The notes: generated by a model not told the origin, from the letters alone. Shown: positions 28,804 to 39,188, counted from the first letter of the stretch. The stretch is DNA of 64,000 nucleotides from Cytophagales bacterium (GCA_020403045.1 JADBYK010000016.1:1-64000); one strand, 5' to 3'. Numbers and translations are program-made.

Positions 28804-29898
28804 TTAGGCCGATGCTTCAAAATTGTAATAATCACGCTTGTATTGATAGAATCCGAGAATGCTTAAAACAAAGGCCTCCAACCAATAAAGTTTAAACAAC
28901 ACCAGCATAAATGAAATGAGAAACAGACCGAATGTAAACGTTGTATGAGCGTCAATCGCCAAACTTCCTCGAAACAGGCGGGTATGTTGATAAACCAAAT
29001 AGAAAACAGCAAAAAGGGCAATGAATAGAAGATCGAACCAAACAATATGGTTTAGTGCCAGTAATACCAGTTCCGGTATGAGCAGAACTCCATAAAACAA
29101 GCTCAGAAAAAAAAACCGTTTCAACATGGAAAGCGGCAGGCCTTTAGCAAAAACTAGATAGGTTTCTTCTAGTCTCCTGCTTTCAAAAATAATCACAGCG
29201 TGCGCCATGAGTCCAAACAGCAACCCCATCAGAGCTGTTCGGTTTTCGTAATGATCAGTGGTGATTTGCATAAAGCCGATGATCGCAAAAAGTGAAAAGC
29301 ATTTGGTGAATAAAAGCGCTAGCGGTAACTGATTGGTAAAATATCCCAGGTAGAAAAATGGGAAATACTTTTTCCATGGCCATTGAATGGACGGAAATAG
29401 CTTTGTTGCCTTTCGTTCGTGTAATGAATTGACTCTTCTCAACACGATCCACGTACAACCGGCCAACTTTGCAGAATGAAAAAAAAGAACTAAAAACACT
29501 GCTACATACTGTTGGCTGAAAATACCTACGCCTACGATGAAAATGGAATAAAGCAGCACAGGCTGATCCATCAAAACAATAGAGAGCAACATCGGCCAAA
29601 ATTGCTGAGACTTACCTAGCCGGGAATAGTCTTTCAAGAATTGATTGTGAGGCTCGGCTAGTTCAGACAGGACTAATTGCAAATACTTTGCGCTATAAAA
29701 GATCCAAACGCCCATTACCCCCAATAAAAAAACAGGCGAAGTGAGTATACCATAAATTAATGAACGGTGGTAATTAATGAGTTGATTGGACTCCACTACA
29801 CCAAACATCAAATAGAAGACAAAAAAAAGCAGTCCTACATTGCGCTCGTAGAATTTTTTGACCAATACTTGACGGAGCACTCGAACTACAGCACCCAT
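28804..29898 (-). CDS. ABC-type transporter permease-like membrane protein
   Basis: 364 aa polytopic; overlaps the ABC ATPase gene. Confidence 0.72.
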   Translation of the reverse strand: MGAVVRVLRQVLVKKFYERNVGLLFFVFYLMFGVVESNQLINYHRSLIYGILTSPVFLLGVMGVWIFYSAKYLQLVLSELAEPHNQFLKDYSRLGKSQQFWPMLLSIVLMDQPVLLYSIFIVGVGIFSQQYVAVFLVLFFHSAKLAGCTWIVLRRVNSLHERKATKLFPSIQWPWKKYFPFFYLGYFTNQLPLALLFTKCFSLFAIIGFMQITTDHYENRTALMGLLFGLMAHAVIIFESRRLEETYLVFAKGLPLSMLKRFFFLSLFYGVLLIPELVLLALNHIVWFDLLFIALFAVFYLVYQHTRLFRGSLAIDAHTTFTFGLFLISFMLVLFKLYWLEAFVLSILGFYQYKRDYYNFEASA

Positions 29899-30509
29899 AC
29901 CTTGTGGTCTTTAACTTCCAGTTCTTTCACGGCAATATCCTCCAGTTCAAAGGCTTGATGCGAGGTAAAAATAAAATTTACTCCTCTACCAAAATAGAGT
30001 TTTACTAATTCATAAAGTATCGGCACACTCTCTTTATCAATTGTCACTAATGGTTCATCCAGCAAAATATATCTTGGCTCCCCAATGAAAGCCAGGACCA
30101 AGGAGAGCTTTTTCACCATACCGCTTGAATAGGTGCCAATAGGATTTTTGATGAATGACCCAATACTGAATTTCTGAACCAATGTATTTACTTCTTCCCT
30201 GTTAGCCATCCTTGTAGCAATGAAAAACGAAATCAGATCTTGCCCGGTAAGAAAAGAAGGATAAAGGGGCTCAGCTTCCACATAGTTGACTAACCTTCGG
30301 TAGTCCGTTGGGCAATTCTTAGAATCGACCTCATCGATATTCACTTCTCCATCAAACGGAATCATCCCGCTTATAATCTTTAGCAGCGTTGATTTACCCG
30401 AGCCATTGGCGCCCTTTACCCAAAACAACCCATTTTCAAATTGCAAACGAGGGATATCAAGAATCAGATGAGTTCCGTATTCTTTTATTACGTTTTTGAT
30501 GGAAAGCAT
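29886..30509 (-). CDS. ABC transporter ATP-binding protein
   Basis: Walker A VKGANGSGKSTLL; signature YSSGMVKKLSLVLAF; Walker B YILLDEP. Confidence 0.93.
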   Translation of the reverse strand: MLSIKNVIKEYGTHLILDIPRLQFENGLFWVKGANGSGKSTLLKIISGMIPFDGEVNIDEVDSKNCPTDYRRLVNYVEAEPLYPSFLTGQDLISFFIATRMANREEVNTLVQKFSIGSFIKNPIGTYSSGMVKKLSLVLAFIGEPRYILLDEPLVTIDKESVPILYELVKLYFGRGVNFIFTSHQAFELEDIAVKELEVKDHKVWVL

Positions 30510-30651
30510 GCCGTGATTACGTTAAACATAAAATTTCGGTTTTAAAGTAGGTAGAATTTTCCACTAACGGTGAATGGTTGGGATAGCCCCTGACCTTAGC
30601 CGTTTTACAATTTAGGTAAACTTTAAAATAAGAACTATCTTTAAGGCTCTA

Positions 30652-30688
30652 GGGTGCAGAGCGCTTCTTAGCGATTCGTACCCTTTTT
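30652..30688 (+). promoter_or_regulatory. Bulged terminator-like hairpin in the desaturase 5' UTR
   Basis: GGGTGC...CGCTtcttAGCG...GTACCC then TTTTT, about 26 nt before the ATG at 30715. Confidence 0.4.
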
Positions 30689-30714
30689 TATTTTGATAAC
30701 ACAAAGTTCAACGA

Positions 30715-31767
30715 ATGGCCTTTATCGACAATGTACTACAGGTGCCCTCCTATGGTTGGGCCGATCAACAGGGTGAATTAGTGAAGCCTACTGTAGGCCG
30801 ACTTTACCAAGAAGCTTTCTCAAGAATCAATATTTTCAAAACCAGAAAGAATTGGATTCCATTTATCAATTGGTTTATGGCCATTACGATGCTGCCGTTT
30901 TTATACTTTTTCTTATTCAGGTTTTTTTCATGGCAACTGCTGATTGCTTTCATTATATACAGCATGGTGATCATGAGTACAGCGGCCACCGTATGGTTTC
31001 ATCGATACAGCACACACCGTGCATTTACATTTAGCAATCCGTTCTGGCGCTTTATCACACAAAATTTAACACTTCGTACTTTTCCGGAAGAGGTTTATGT
31101 AGTGTCTCACCACGTACACCATTTGAAAGTAGAAAAACCGGGAGACCCGTACAACGCGCATGCCGGCCTGATGTACTGCATGTTGTCTGATGTAAACCAT
31201 CAGGCCATTGCAAAGGATTTGACAGAGGATGAATACAAAAAAGTTTCTCACTTTATCGGTCACACAGGTGTGCAACTCAATACCTATCAGCAATACCTGA
31301 AGTGGGGTTCTATCGCAACGCCTTGGTACACGGTAGGACTGTGGATTCTGAACTGGTCGTTTTGGTATGGAATGTTTTTTTTGATGGGCGGACATGCATT
31401 GGCTTGTGCGTTGTTCAGTGCAGCTTTATTTTGGTTCGTGTTGGTACGTGCGTTCAACTATACAGGGCATGGGAGTGGAAAAGCAAAGCATGTCGATGGG
31501 ATCGATTTCGATCGAAGTAATTTATCCATCAATCAATCACGACCAGGTTGGTTCTCAGGCGAGTGGCACAACAATCATCATCTTTATCCAGATAGTGCAC
31601 GTGCAGGGTTTCTTCCCTATCAAATAGACTTGGCGTGGGTCTACATTTATAGTCTTCACAAAATTGGCGGCATATCAACATATCGCGATTTCAAGAAACA
31701 GTTTCTGCAACGATTTTCTCTCGATGAGCAGAAAGCCGTTTCGGCTGAGCAAGCGGAGGTGTTATAA
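30715..31767 (+). CDS. Acyl-CoA/fatty acid desaturase
   Basis: His boxes HRYSTHR, HHVHH, HNNHH (GEWHNNHHLYPDSARAG). Confidence 0.88.
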   Translation: MAFIDNVLQVPSYGWADQQGELVKPTVGRLYQEAFSRINIFKTRKNWIPFINWFMAITMLPFLYFFLFRFFSWQLLIAFIIYSMVIMSTAATVWFHRYSTHRAFTFSNPFWRFITQNLTLRTFPEEVYVVSHHVHHLKVEKPGDPYNAHAGLMYCMLSDVNHQAIAKDLTEDEYKKVSHFIGHTGVQLNTYQQYLKWGSIATPWYTVGLWILNWSFWYGMFFLMGGHALACALFSAALFWFVLVRAFNYTGHGSGKAKHVDGIDFDRSNLSINQSRPGWFSGEWHNNHHLYPDSARAGFLPYQIDLAWVYIYSLHKIGGISTYRDFKKQFLQRFSLDEQKAVSAEQAEVL

Positions 31768-31917
31768 ATAGCGCGCTCTTTGTTAAAAAATCCTTCCTGT
31801 CGCTTAGCCAGAAGAATTTTTTATTTCAACTATTGGTAAATCGCAGAGATTCTAGGATTCCCAATCCTCCCTGGCTATATTCATTCTGGAATTACAAACT
31901 CAAAAACGATCAACCCT

Positions 31918-33075
31918 ATGCTTACTCCCGCATTGGAAAAAGAAATCCTCGAATTTGCACAACAACTTGTTCGCATCAAAAGCTACTCAGGCCAAGAAGA
32001 AGAAGCTATTAAATTTGTTGAAACGAAAATGCTTTCATTGGGCTACGATGAGGTTATCATTGATCAAATGGGGAATGTGCTTGGTCGAATCGGCACTGGC
32101 CCGAAATCAATCTTATTTGATTCTCATGTAGATACCGTAGAAGTCAATGATGAGGGCGAATGGGATATACCGCCTTTTAGCGGAAAAATAATTGATGGTA
32201 GATTACACGGCCGCGGATCAGTAGACATGAAGTCATCGGTAGCCGCTTCGGCCTATGCTGCCGCTATTGCCAAACAGCAGGGATTTGCAAAAGACAAAAC
32301 CATTTTTGTTTCAGCCACGGTATTTGAAGAAGACTGCGATGGTGAAAATCTCAAGCATCTTTTTAAAGAACGAAATCTTCGCCCCGATTGTGTGGTCATT
32401 TGCGAGCCATCCAACAATGTTATTACACTGGGGCATAAGGGCAAAGCACAAATAACCATTACCACAACTGGCGTTTCCGCGCATGGCTCTGCTCCGGAAA
32501 AAGGAGTGAACGCGATCTATGAGATGGCCGAAATCATACAACGGGTAGAAAAGAGAAATTTGGAATTATTGAAGAACGGTGATATGCACGGCACAATGGT
32601 GACTTCAAAAATTTCAAGTGTAGCCGCCTCGCTCAATGCAGTACCTTTTGGATGCGAAATATATGTCGATCGAAGAACCATTCCCGGTGAAACTGATCAG
32701 GACATCAAGAATGAATTTGACGCTATCATCAAAGGCAAGAAAGCAGCCTGGCAACGGGGGACATTGCATCGAAGAAGTTGGACCGGACAAGAAATTCAGT
32801 ATGAGCCGTTTCACACAGCCTGGAGAATTGATGAGAATCATCTGCTCACCAAATTATGCATTTCTGCCTACAGCGAAACTTTTAAGCAGACCCCAAGCCA
32901 GTTCGACTTTTGGGATTTTAGCACCAATGCCGTGACCCCCGTCAGTCTTGGAATACCCACCATTGGGTTTGGACCAGACGACTATAAGCTAGCCCACATG
33001 AAAAACGAAAGCTGTGAGGTAAATCAAATTACTGCTGCTTGTAATTTTTATACTGAGTTAGCGCGACTTTTCTAA
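31918..33075 (+). CDS. M20-family metallohydrolase (YgeY-like)
   Basis: ILFDSHVDTVEVNDEGEWDIPPFSGKIIDGRLHGRGSVDMKSSVAAS; VFEEDCDGENLKH; GHKGKAQITITTTGVSAHGSAPEKGVNA. Confidence 0.88.
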   Translation: MLTPALEKEILEFAQQLVRIKSYSGQEEEAIKFVETKMLSLGYDEVIIDQMGNVLGRIGTGPKSILFDSHVDTVEVNDEGEWDIPPFSGKIIDGRLHGRGSVDMKSSVAASAYAAAIAKQQGFAKDKTIFVSATVFEEDCDGENLKHLFKERNLRPDCVVICEPSNNVITLGHKGKAQITITTTGVSAHGSAPEKGVNAIYEMAEIIQRVEKRNLELLKNGDMHGTMVTSKISSVAASLNAVPFGCEIYVDRRTIPGETDQDIKNEFDAIIKGKKAAWQRGTLHRRSWTGQEIQYEPFHTAWRIDENHLLTKLCISAYSETFKQTPSQFDFWDFSTNAVTPVSLGIPTIGFGPDDYKLAHMKNESCEVNQITAACNFYTELARLF

Positions 33076-33117
33076 AAAATCAATGCAAACATGAAAACAC
33101 TGGCTGTAAGCCAATAT

Positions 33118-33891
33118 TTACTTTTTTGCAAGCGCGGCAAATAACTTATCAAGATCTTCCGCAAATTGGGGCTGGCCAACTAAATACTTTTTGATGTCCT
33201 TTGTTAGATAATTTGGTAGAATTTCATTCCGCCCTACTTTCGATCGTAGGTCTTTCAGCAAATCTAATACATCCGCTTTTTCAGCAAAATCTGCAGCCGC
33301 CTCTACTTTTGAAATAAGGGAGTTCACGGCCATCATCTTTTCTGTCTCCACCGCGGTGGGTACAGGTACTGTTTCAATCTTCTGCTCTGTCTTAAACTGA
33401 AGACAGCTATTGTAACGGTCTATGATTTGATCCATGTCCCGTTTTCCAAGGTCACCACTTTTGATCCGCTCCGCCACATCAGCGCAATCCGACAAAAAGT
33501 TAGCCATGCTTTTCTTAAACGTTAGGTTGGGGACTTCCATACTCTTGCCATTTTTCATCACCAAAAATTGCCCATCGTAAGAAGACTGATTAGGCTGCCT
33601 AAATCCATACAAACTCAAAAAGCCGGGTTTGATCAGCTTCATATATCTAAATCCATTATCATACTTTACGGTGTGATAGACTACCCCATCCACAAAAACA
33701 GCCTTCACCTCAAGTGCGGTGTACACCTTTTTCTTCTTGTTTATTTTCACCTGCACCCGATCAAGCAGGTCGTAGGTGAGTATTTTGGTGGTGCCTTTAA
33801 GGGTATCTCCTTTGGAAGTAACAGCGTAGTCAGTTTGGGCCAGCATGTCAGCGGCACAAAAAACAAAGAGCAATAGGAATAAATATCTCAT
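33118..33891 (-). CDS. Hypothetical secreted protein
   Basis: Signal peptide MRYLFLLLFVFCAADMLAQ; the longer ORF start at 33960 reads through a terminator. Confidence 0.6.
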   Translation of the reverse strand: MRYLFLLLFVFCAADMLAQTDYAVTSKGDTLKGTTKILTYDLLDRVQVKINKKKKVYTALEVKAVFVDGVVYHTVKYDNGFRYMKLIKPGFLSLYGFRQPNQSSYDGQFLVMKNGKSMEVPNLTFKKSMANFLSDCADVAERIKSGDLGKRDMDQIIDRYNSCLQFKTEQKIETVPVPTAVETEKMMAVNSLISKVEAAADFAEKADVLDLLKDLRSKVGRNEILPNYLTKDIKKYLVGQPQFAEDLDKLFAALAKK

Positions 33892-33942
33892 TGGATTAAA
33901 ATAAAATCGTGTAAAAGTAATAAATGAAGCGTGATCTTGCCG

Positions 33943-33975
33943 AAAAAAAAACGGTGCCAATGGGGCACCGTTTTT
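33943..33975 (-). terminator. Intrinsic terminator of the susD-like gene
   Basis: ACGGTGCC-AATGG-GGCACCGT with T-run on the minus strand. Confidence 0.85.
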
Positions 33976-33999
33976 ACTTTCTATATTAACCGAGAAAAA

Positions 34000-35334
34000 C
34001 TATGGATTAGACGCATCCCAGTTTACTTCTTGAACAGGTCGCTCCAACTGAACCAAAACTTTCATAACAGGAGTAGTTGGCGGCAAGGCAATTTGAGCAA
34101 TCTTGTCGTACCTTCTCATATCTACCCAGCGATGACCTTCATACCATAAAGAGTACAGTCTTTCTTTCAAGATTGCATCAATGGCTTGACTCTTAGTTGT
34201 AGGTAGTGTCAATGTGGGAAGGCCGTTTGCTACCCTTATAATGTCCAACAACCTCTTTACTTCCGTAAAGTTAGGAACTGCTTGCTGAGCCGCAATCTCG
34301 GCTTTTATAAGTATCAGTTCTTCATTTTTAATGATGGTAACTGGCTGTGTATTCGTTAAATACAAATTCGCCTTATACTTGGTTGTCACATTGGTTCCTG
34401 ATGTGTAGTTAAAAGGGCCGCCTGTGGTTGTAACTTTTGCCAAACGAGCATCTCCTGGTTCAATCACATCAAAAATTTCGTTCAACCCCACAATTGTAAC
34501 CGAGGCAGTGTTTAACAAAGGATTTCCGAAGTCAGGTGAAGCAGGATTGAATGAATGAGCCGGACCGGCTGTTAAACTACCCGTTTCGTTAATGAACGTT
34601 TGTGCAATAAGCGTGTTTGCTTTTGCCCAATCTTGCTGGTAGATCGCAACGCGTAGGGCAATCGCCCTATTAAATTGCTTAAACAAAGCCGGTGTATTGA
34701 AGGATGCAAATCCGGTTGGTACACTAAACGGAAATGTGGCACCCGCTGCGTCAAGTTGTGTGGCGCCTGCATCCAGGAACCCTGCAATACCAGCCAACGA
34801 TTCTGCATAAGACGCTGGCTTACTTGGCTTGAAGGGGTTCTCCACGTTCAAACGCACTCCATTTTGGTATTGCACATTAAGCATATACAAGTAGGCAAGT
34901 CCTTTAAACGTATTGGCCACCCCTCGGTAAGCAGCCTTTTCAGCATCGGTCACCAGTGCTGTTTTCTCCACAGACGCAAGAATGATATTTGCTTGACGAA
35001 CAGGTAATCCAAACCCTGTAGTTGCACCATTGTAGAAAGCGGAGTTGTCTATTGGCCTAAGTCCATTTAGCTCCGTCATCCATCTTGACTCTGTTGAATT
35101 GAAGTTGAACAATTCTTTTCCCAAAGTGCCAACTACTTGTAAATAGGTTGCAAGACTGTTTCTGGCCAGCGAGTATTGGGCCGTAACCAAGTCGTTTAGC
35201 TGTGCTTTGGAAGCGTTTGCTGCTACCGAGCCAACCCCAATTGCATTAGGATCCGGAACACTTTCTAAAGAGCAGGCATGAAGCGCAAACACCGCAACAA
35301 ATGCCGCTAGTACTCTCATTATTTTTGTTTTCAT
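34000..35334 (-). CDS. SusD/RagB family nutrient-binding outer membrane lipoprotein
   Basis: Lipobox FALHACSLES; C-term AIDAILKERLYSLWYEGHRWVDMRRYD. Confidence 0.92.
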   Translation of the reverse strand: MKTKIMRVLAAFVAVFALHACSLESVPDPNAIGVGSVAANASKAQLNDLVTAQYSLARNSLATYLQVVGTLGKELFNFNSTESRWMTELNGLRPIDNSAFYNGATTGFGLPVRQANIILASVEKTALVTDAEKAAYRGVANTFKGLAYLYMLNVQYQNGVRLNVENPFKPSKPASYAESLAGIAGFLDAGATQLDAAGATFPFSVPTGFASFNTPALFKQFNRAIALRVAIYQQDWAKANTLIAQTFINETGSLTAGPAHSFNPASPDFGNPLLNTASVTIVGLNEIFDVIEPGDARLAKVTTTGGPFNYTSGTNVTTKYKANLYLTNTQPVTIIKNEELILIKAEIAAQQAVPNFTEVKRLLDIIRVANGLPTLTLPTTKSQAIDAILKERLYSLWYEGHRWVDMRRYDKIAQIALPPTTPVMKVLVQLERPVQEVNWDASNP

Positions 35335-35362
35335 AGCTGAAAAATTTTTCGTTAGGTTTCAA

Positions 35363-38300
35363 TTAAAAATCAATAGCGATATGGAACATGTAGCGCCTTA
35401 CTGCAGGGATACTTCCAATATCAACACCACTACCTAGCGCAGAAGAACCAAAGTTGGAATTCTCAGGATCGTAACCAGCTGTGTAGTCTGTCCATCTCAA
35501 GATATTGTTTCCAGAAACACCGATGCGAACGCCCTCAATAGCTCCTCCAAAAATTTTCTGAAGTCTCGCACCAGGTACACGATAATAGAGTGATACCTCT
35601 CTCAATTTCAGGAAACTAGTAACTACGGGATTATAACCTTCAGCTGGCTTACCATCAGAGCCTAATCCATTTACATTTTGACGAGCAATACCATTCTCTA
35701 CTACGTTGGCAGGATCGGTTGCAATTTTACCATCACTTCCACGTCCTAAACTTTTAGAGTTCCAATCAGAAGTATTTCCGCCTTCATCCCAAAGCACACG
35801 AGCCAGAGACACAACCGTAAACTCATGACGATAATGGAAGAGTGCAGAAAACTCAAAATTTTTCAAGAATGTAATCCGCTGATTTAATGAGAATTCGTAC
35901 TTAGGTTGTTGATCTCCGTACACGGTCCAAGATGTCGGATTTGCTGGATCGGTTCTAGGCTGTCCTACGATCTGAGTAGGTGACAAACCATTCTTGATTC
36001 TCCACTGCCCGAAAGTGGCACCAAATCCACCAGTTAAACGCTCGGGGATTTCCAAACGAGTAATTTCAGAGCGGTTGAACCAAAATATAGGTTGAACAAA
36101 CCAACTGATCTTGCTGTTTTTTACCACCTCTGCACCAATTGACACTTCCATCCCGGTATTTGTTAAGTCAACTGCATTGGAGTTTGTGCTAGTAACACCT
36201 GTTGTAGGAGCTGTTGTCAAAGGCTGAATTAAGTCAAACACCTTTTTATTGTACAAAGTAACTTCTGCCGTCACTCTATTGTTGAATAAACCAAAGTCCA
36301 CACCATATTCAAACTCAGTTGCGGTTTCTGGCTTAATGTTAGCGTTCGCTAAAAAAGTTCCAGGTTGCACTCCTGACCGACCGCCAACACCAACAACTGC
36401 AAGAGGTGAGTAAAGCGATCCAAATGCAGGCAATCCCGCGGTTTGCCCGTAGGCGGCTCTCAATTTTAGCTGACTCACGAAATCAGGTAACGTCACTAAC
36501 TTATGAATATTAGTAGCCAGCGAACCACGCGGGAAACCATACCATTTGTTTTGATCCGCCAAAAGAGTTGTCCGGTCAAAGCGTACACCAATGGATGCAA
36601 TAAACTTATCCTCGTAATTCGCTTCTTGTTGAAAGAACATGCCTTGATCAGTGCTGTTTTCTAAAAATACATCCTGCTCAAACACCGATGCACGCGCAGG
36701 GTTACTGACACCAGCACTAAGCCCTTTACCACGGATATAGTTGCTCCGAGCGGTAGTCCCCAACTGAACAAATCCCAGAGAGCTAGTAAGTGCCAATTTG
36801 TTGTCCATTGCATTATGAGTCAATACGGCAGAGGCCTGCACGTTGTATTTTATGACCTCATTACGTGTGTCCTGAGCATAACCTTTGTTGGGCTCGCCTT
36901 GCTGTGACTGCAATTCAGTCGGAAGCCAAATAAGCGCATACCCGTTCTGGTAGTCTAAGCCTCCATTTAATTTCACAGCCAAAGTGGTCTTTTCATTTTG
37001 AATCAGATAGGCATTGATATTGAAGCCTTGAAAGAAACGGTTTATCTTTTGGTTGTTAACAGCTTTATCTCTAATCGCCAAAGGGTTTTCACCCACTGGG
37101 TTATTAGGGTAATTTCCTTGCGCATCAGGGAAAAGATTGTAGTAGGGACGAGTGTATGGCAAAGAATAGCCGTAGTTGATATTGGTATTGTCGTTACCGG
37201 CCCAACCACGGTCATTATTGGTATTCACGAAATTTGAGCTGATTCCAATATCTAACCAATTTGTGATTTTATGATCAATATTCGCTCTGATGGAATATCT
37301 CTGAAATCCAGTGTTCTTAATAATACCCGTTTCATCAGCTATACTTCCGTTGATATAAAACTTCGTTTTTTGATCACCTCCCGTTACACTCAAACGTGTG
37401 TTCTTGATGGAACCAGTGCCACCAAATATTTCTTTTTCCCAGTCTGTGTAAGTTCCATTAGCCTTAGCCGCATTCAAGGCAGGAATGTCTGATGCACTAA
37501 ACCAATCTGTTAGTTTTTGTGGAGTCCAATCTGCACCTCCATAAAAAGCCAATGCGCTACTTCCACCTATATCTTGGCCAAAACTAATTTTTGTTTTGCC
37601 ACCCTTTCCACGTTTTGTTGTAATAATTACAACACCCGCGTTTGCGCGAGTACCGTAGATTGCAGCAGCAGAGGCGCCTTTCAGAATTTCGATGTTCTCA
37701 ATATCATCCGGATTCAAATCGGCCAAACGATTGGCATTGTTATCTTGAGCAGATGCAGCAGATCCACCAGTTGCTTTGTTCGCTTGTGAACGACCATTTG
37801 AATTTTGGCTATTGTCAATGTACACGCCATCAACAATAAAAAGTGGCTGTGACGCGGATGATCCAAGAGTAGATACTCCGCGGAACTGCATGTTAAAACC
37901 ACCACCCGGCATGGAACCGTTCGATTGGATGTTTGCACCTGCTACTTTTCCCTGGAACGCACCATCGGTAGTGACGGGGCTTGTTGTTCCAACTAGATCT
38001 CGTGCCGAGATTGTTGAAACCGCATTGGCCAGGTTAGCACGCTTCACATTTGTAGCAAGACCAGACACCACTACCTCTTGCAACGTGGAGATATCTTCCG
38101 TCATCGTTATGGCTAACGTTGTAGAATTTCCGACTTTTACCGATTGAGTAGTGTAACCAACAAAAGAAAAAATCAACTCAGGATCACTTCCTGTCGCATT
38201 AACCGAAAACGCACCTTCCACATCGGTAATAGTTCCGGTAGAAGTACCTTTCAGCGTCACGTTCACACCCGGCAAACCAGCGCCATCAGCGCCTGTTACT

Positions 38301-38386
38301 TTGCCAGTTACTAACCTCTCTTGTGCATACAAACCGGTGTTCACCAGTGCTGCAAAAAGAAGGACTAACAGTACAATTCTCTTCAT
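35363..38386 (-). CDS. SusC/RagA family TonB-linked outer membrane protein
   Basis: CarboxypepD_reg-like VTGKVTGADGAGLPGVNVTLKGTSTGTITDVEGAFSV; plug SAAAIYGTRANAGVVIITTKRGK; C-term VRRYMFHIAIDF. Confidence 0.95.
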   Translation of the reverse strand: MKRIVLLVLLFAALVNTGLYAQERLVTGKVTGADGAGLPGVNVTLKGTSTGTITDVEGAFSVNATGSDPELIFSFVGYTTQSVKVGNSTTLAITMTEDISTLQEVVVSGLATNVKRANLANAVSTISARDLVGTTSPVTTDGAFQGKVAGANIQSNGSMPGGGFNMQFRGVSTLGSSASQPLFIVDGVYIDNSQNSNGRSQANKATGGSAASAQDNNANRLADLNPDDIENIEILKGASAAAIYGTRANAGVVIITTKRGKGGKTKISFGQDIGGSSALAFYGGADWTPQKLTDWFSASDIPALNAAKANGTYTDWEKEIFGGTGSIKNTRLSVTGGDQKTKFYINGSIADETGIIKNTGFQRYSIRANIDHKITNWLDIGISSNFVNTNNDRGWAGNDNTNINYGYSLPYTRPYYNLFPDAQGNYPNNPVGENPLAIRDKAVNNQKINRFFQGFNINAYLIQNEKTTLAVKLNGGLDYQNGYALIWLPTELQSQQGEPNKGYAQDTRNEVIKYNVQASAVLTHNAMDNKLALTSSLGFVQLGTTARSNYIRGKGLSAGVSNPARASVFEQDVFLENSTDQGMFFQQEANYEDKFIASIGVRFDRTTLLADQNKWYGFPRGSLATNIHKLVTLPDFVSQLKLRAAYGQTAGLPAFGSLYSPLAVVGVGGRSGVQPGTFLANANIKPETATEFEYGVDFGLFNNRVTAEVTLYNKKVFDLIQPLTTAPTTGVTSTNSNAVDLTNTGMEVSIGAEVVKNSKISWFVQPIFWFNRSEITRLEIPERLTGGFGATFGQWRIKNGLSPTQIVGQPRTDPANPTSWTVYGDQQPKYEFSLNQRITFLKNFEFSALFHYRHEFTVVSLARVLWDEGGNTSDWNSKSLGRGSDGKIATDPANVVENGIARQNVNGLGSDGKPAEGYNPVVTSFLKLREVSLYYRVPGARLQKIFGGAIEGVRIGVSGNNILRWTDYTAGYDPENSNFGSSALGSGVDIGSIPAVRRYMFHIAIDF

Positions 38387-38618
38387 AGTTTAATGATTTA
38401 AGTTTAACATAATGGTAAACCTAATCAAAATAAAATACTAAGCAATTACAAATAACTAGAATTATGTATTGCAAATCGGCAAATAAAAGCAATACTATTC
38501 TGTATAATTGTTTTACTGCATTTTGAGAAAGTATTAATCTGGTTGCGGGAGCTAGCATTGAGCATCTCTCGCACTCTTTTGATACAAACATGAAAGTTGT
38601 TGTTCGTGTTGGAGGCTG

Positions 38619-38744
38619 TTAAGGAAACACGATCGAGTAAATAATATACACAATGATCATCAAAATCATAACGACATACATCACCAAGTCTACGCGAACA
38701 TAGTCTTTATACTTCTGATACATCGCCATCCATCTTTTGAACAT
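38619..38744 (-). CDS. 41-aa single-TM protein, not in ORF track
   Basis: MFKRWMAMYQKYKDYVRVDLVMYVVMILMIIVYIIYSIVFP*. Confidence 0.45.
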   Translation of the reverse strand: MFKRWMAMYQKYKDYVRVDLVMYVVMILMIIVYIIYSIVFP

Positions 38745-38812
38745 AAATTTCTTTTCTCGTGCCGAAAAGTAGGTATTTGCTTTCAATCGGTTATCAAGCT
38801 ATTTTTACAGAC

Positions 38813-39019
38813 ATGAAACTGATCGTTGAAGTAGCCGATAAAAGAGCTGATTTTGTAAAAGAATTGCTTGATAGTCTTCCGTTCGTCAAAACAAAAACAA
38901 TCACACCTCAAAAGGCAAAGTTCTTAGAGGAGCTTAAAAAATCCGTTGCCGAAGTGTCTCTCGCAAAACAAGGAAAGCTAAAGCTCCAATCGGCTCGAGA
39001 ATTCTTAAATGAACTTTGA
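38813..39019 (+). CDS. Antitoxin-like small protein
   Basis: MKLIVEVADKRADFVKELLDSLPFVKTKTITPQKAKFLEELKKSVAEVSLAKQGKLKLQSAREFLNEL, overlapping a RelE-like ORF. Confidence 0.6.
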   Translation: MKLIVEVADKRADFVKELLDSLPFVKTKTITPQKAKFLEELKKSVAEVSLAKQGKLKLQSAREFLNEL

Positions 39020-39188
39020 GGTTGAAGTAACATTTTATTTCAAGAAGCAAGCCAAAAGACTTGCTAAGAAATACCCCTCGCTCTCTAGTGAACGCAGACA
39101 ACTCATTTCCTCTCTAGAAAAATCTCCAACTCAGGGAACCATGATCGGGAGAGGCTGTTATAAAATTCGTCTTTCCATATTTGACTGA
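39009..39188 (+). pseudogene. Truncated RelE-family toxin (59 aa), not in ORF track
   Basis: MNFEVEVTFYFKKQAKRLAKKYPSLSSERRQLISSLEKSPTQGTMIGRGCYKIRLSIFD*; ends where the RelE C-terminal half should follow. Confidence 0.75.

Noticed and set aside
33118-33960. Long N-terminus of the 280-aa ORF (MAPFFFRQDHASF...)
   Set aside because: It overlaps the SusD terminator; the signal peptide starts at the internal ATG 33891
37776-38147. 123-aa plus-strand ORF antisense to the SusC gene (and other ORFs there)
   Set aside because: Shadow ORFs over a clear SusC CDS; no recognisable motifs
35363-38386. SusC/SusD as a polysaccharide utilisation locus
   Set aside because: No glycoside hydrolase or sensor genes adjacent; substrate cannot be assigned
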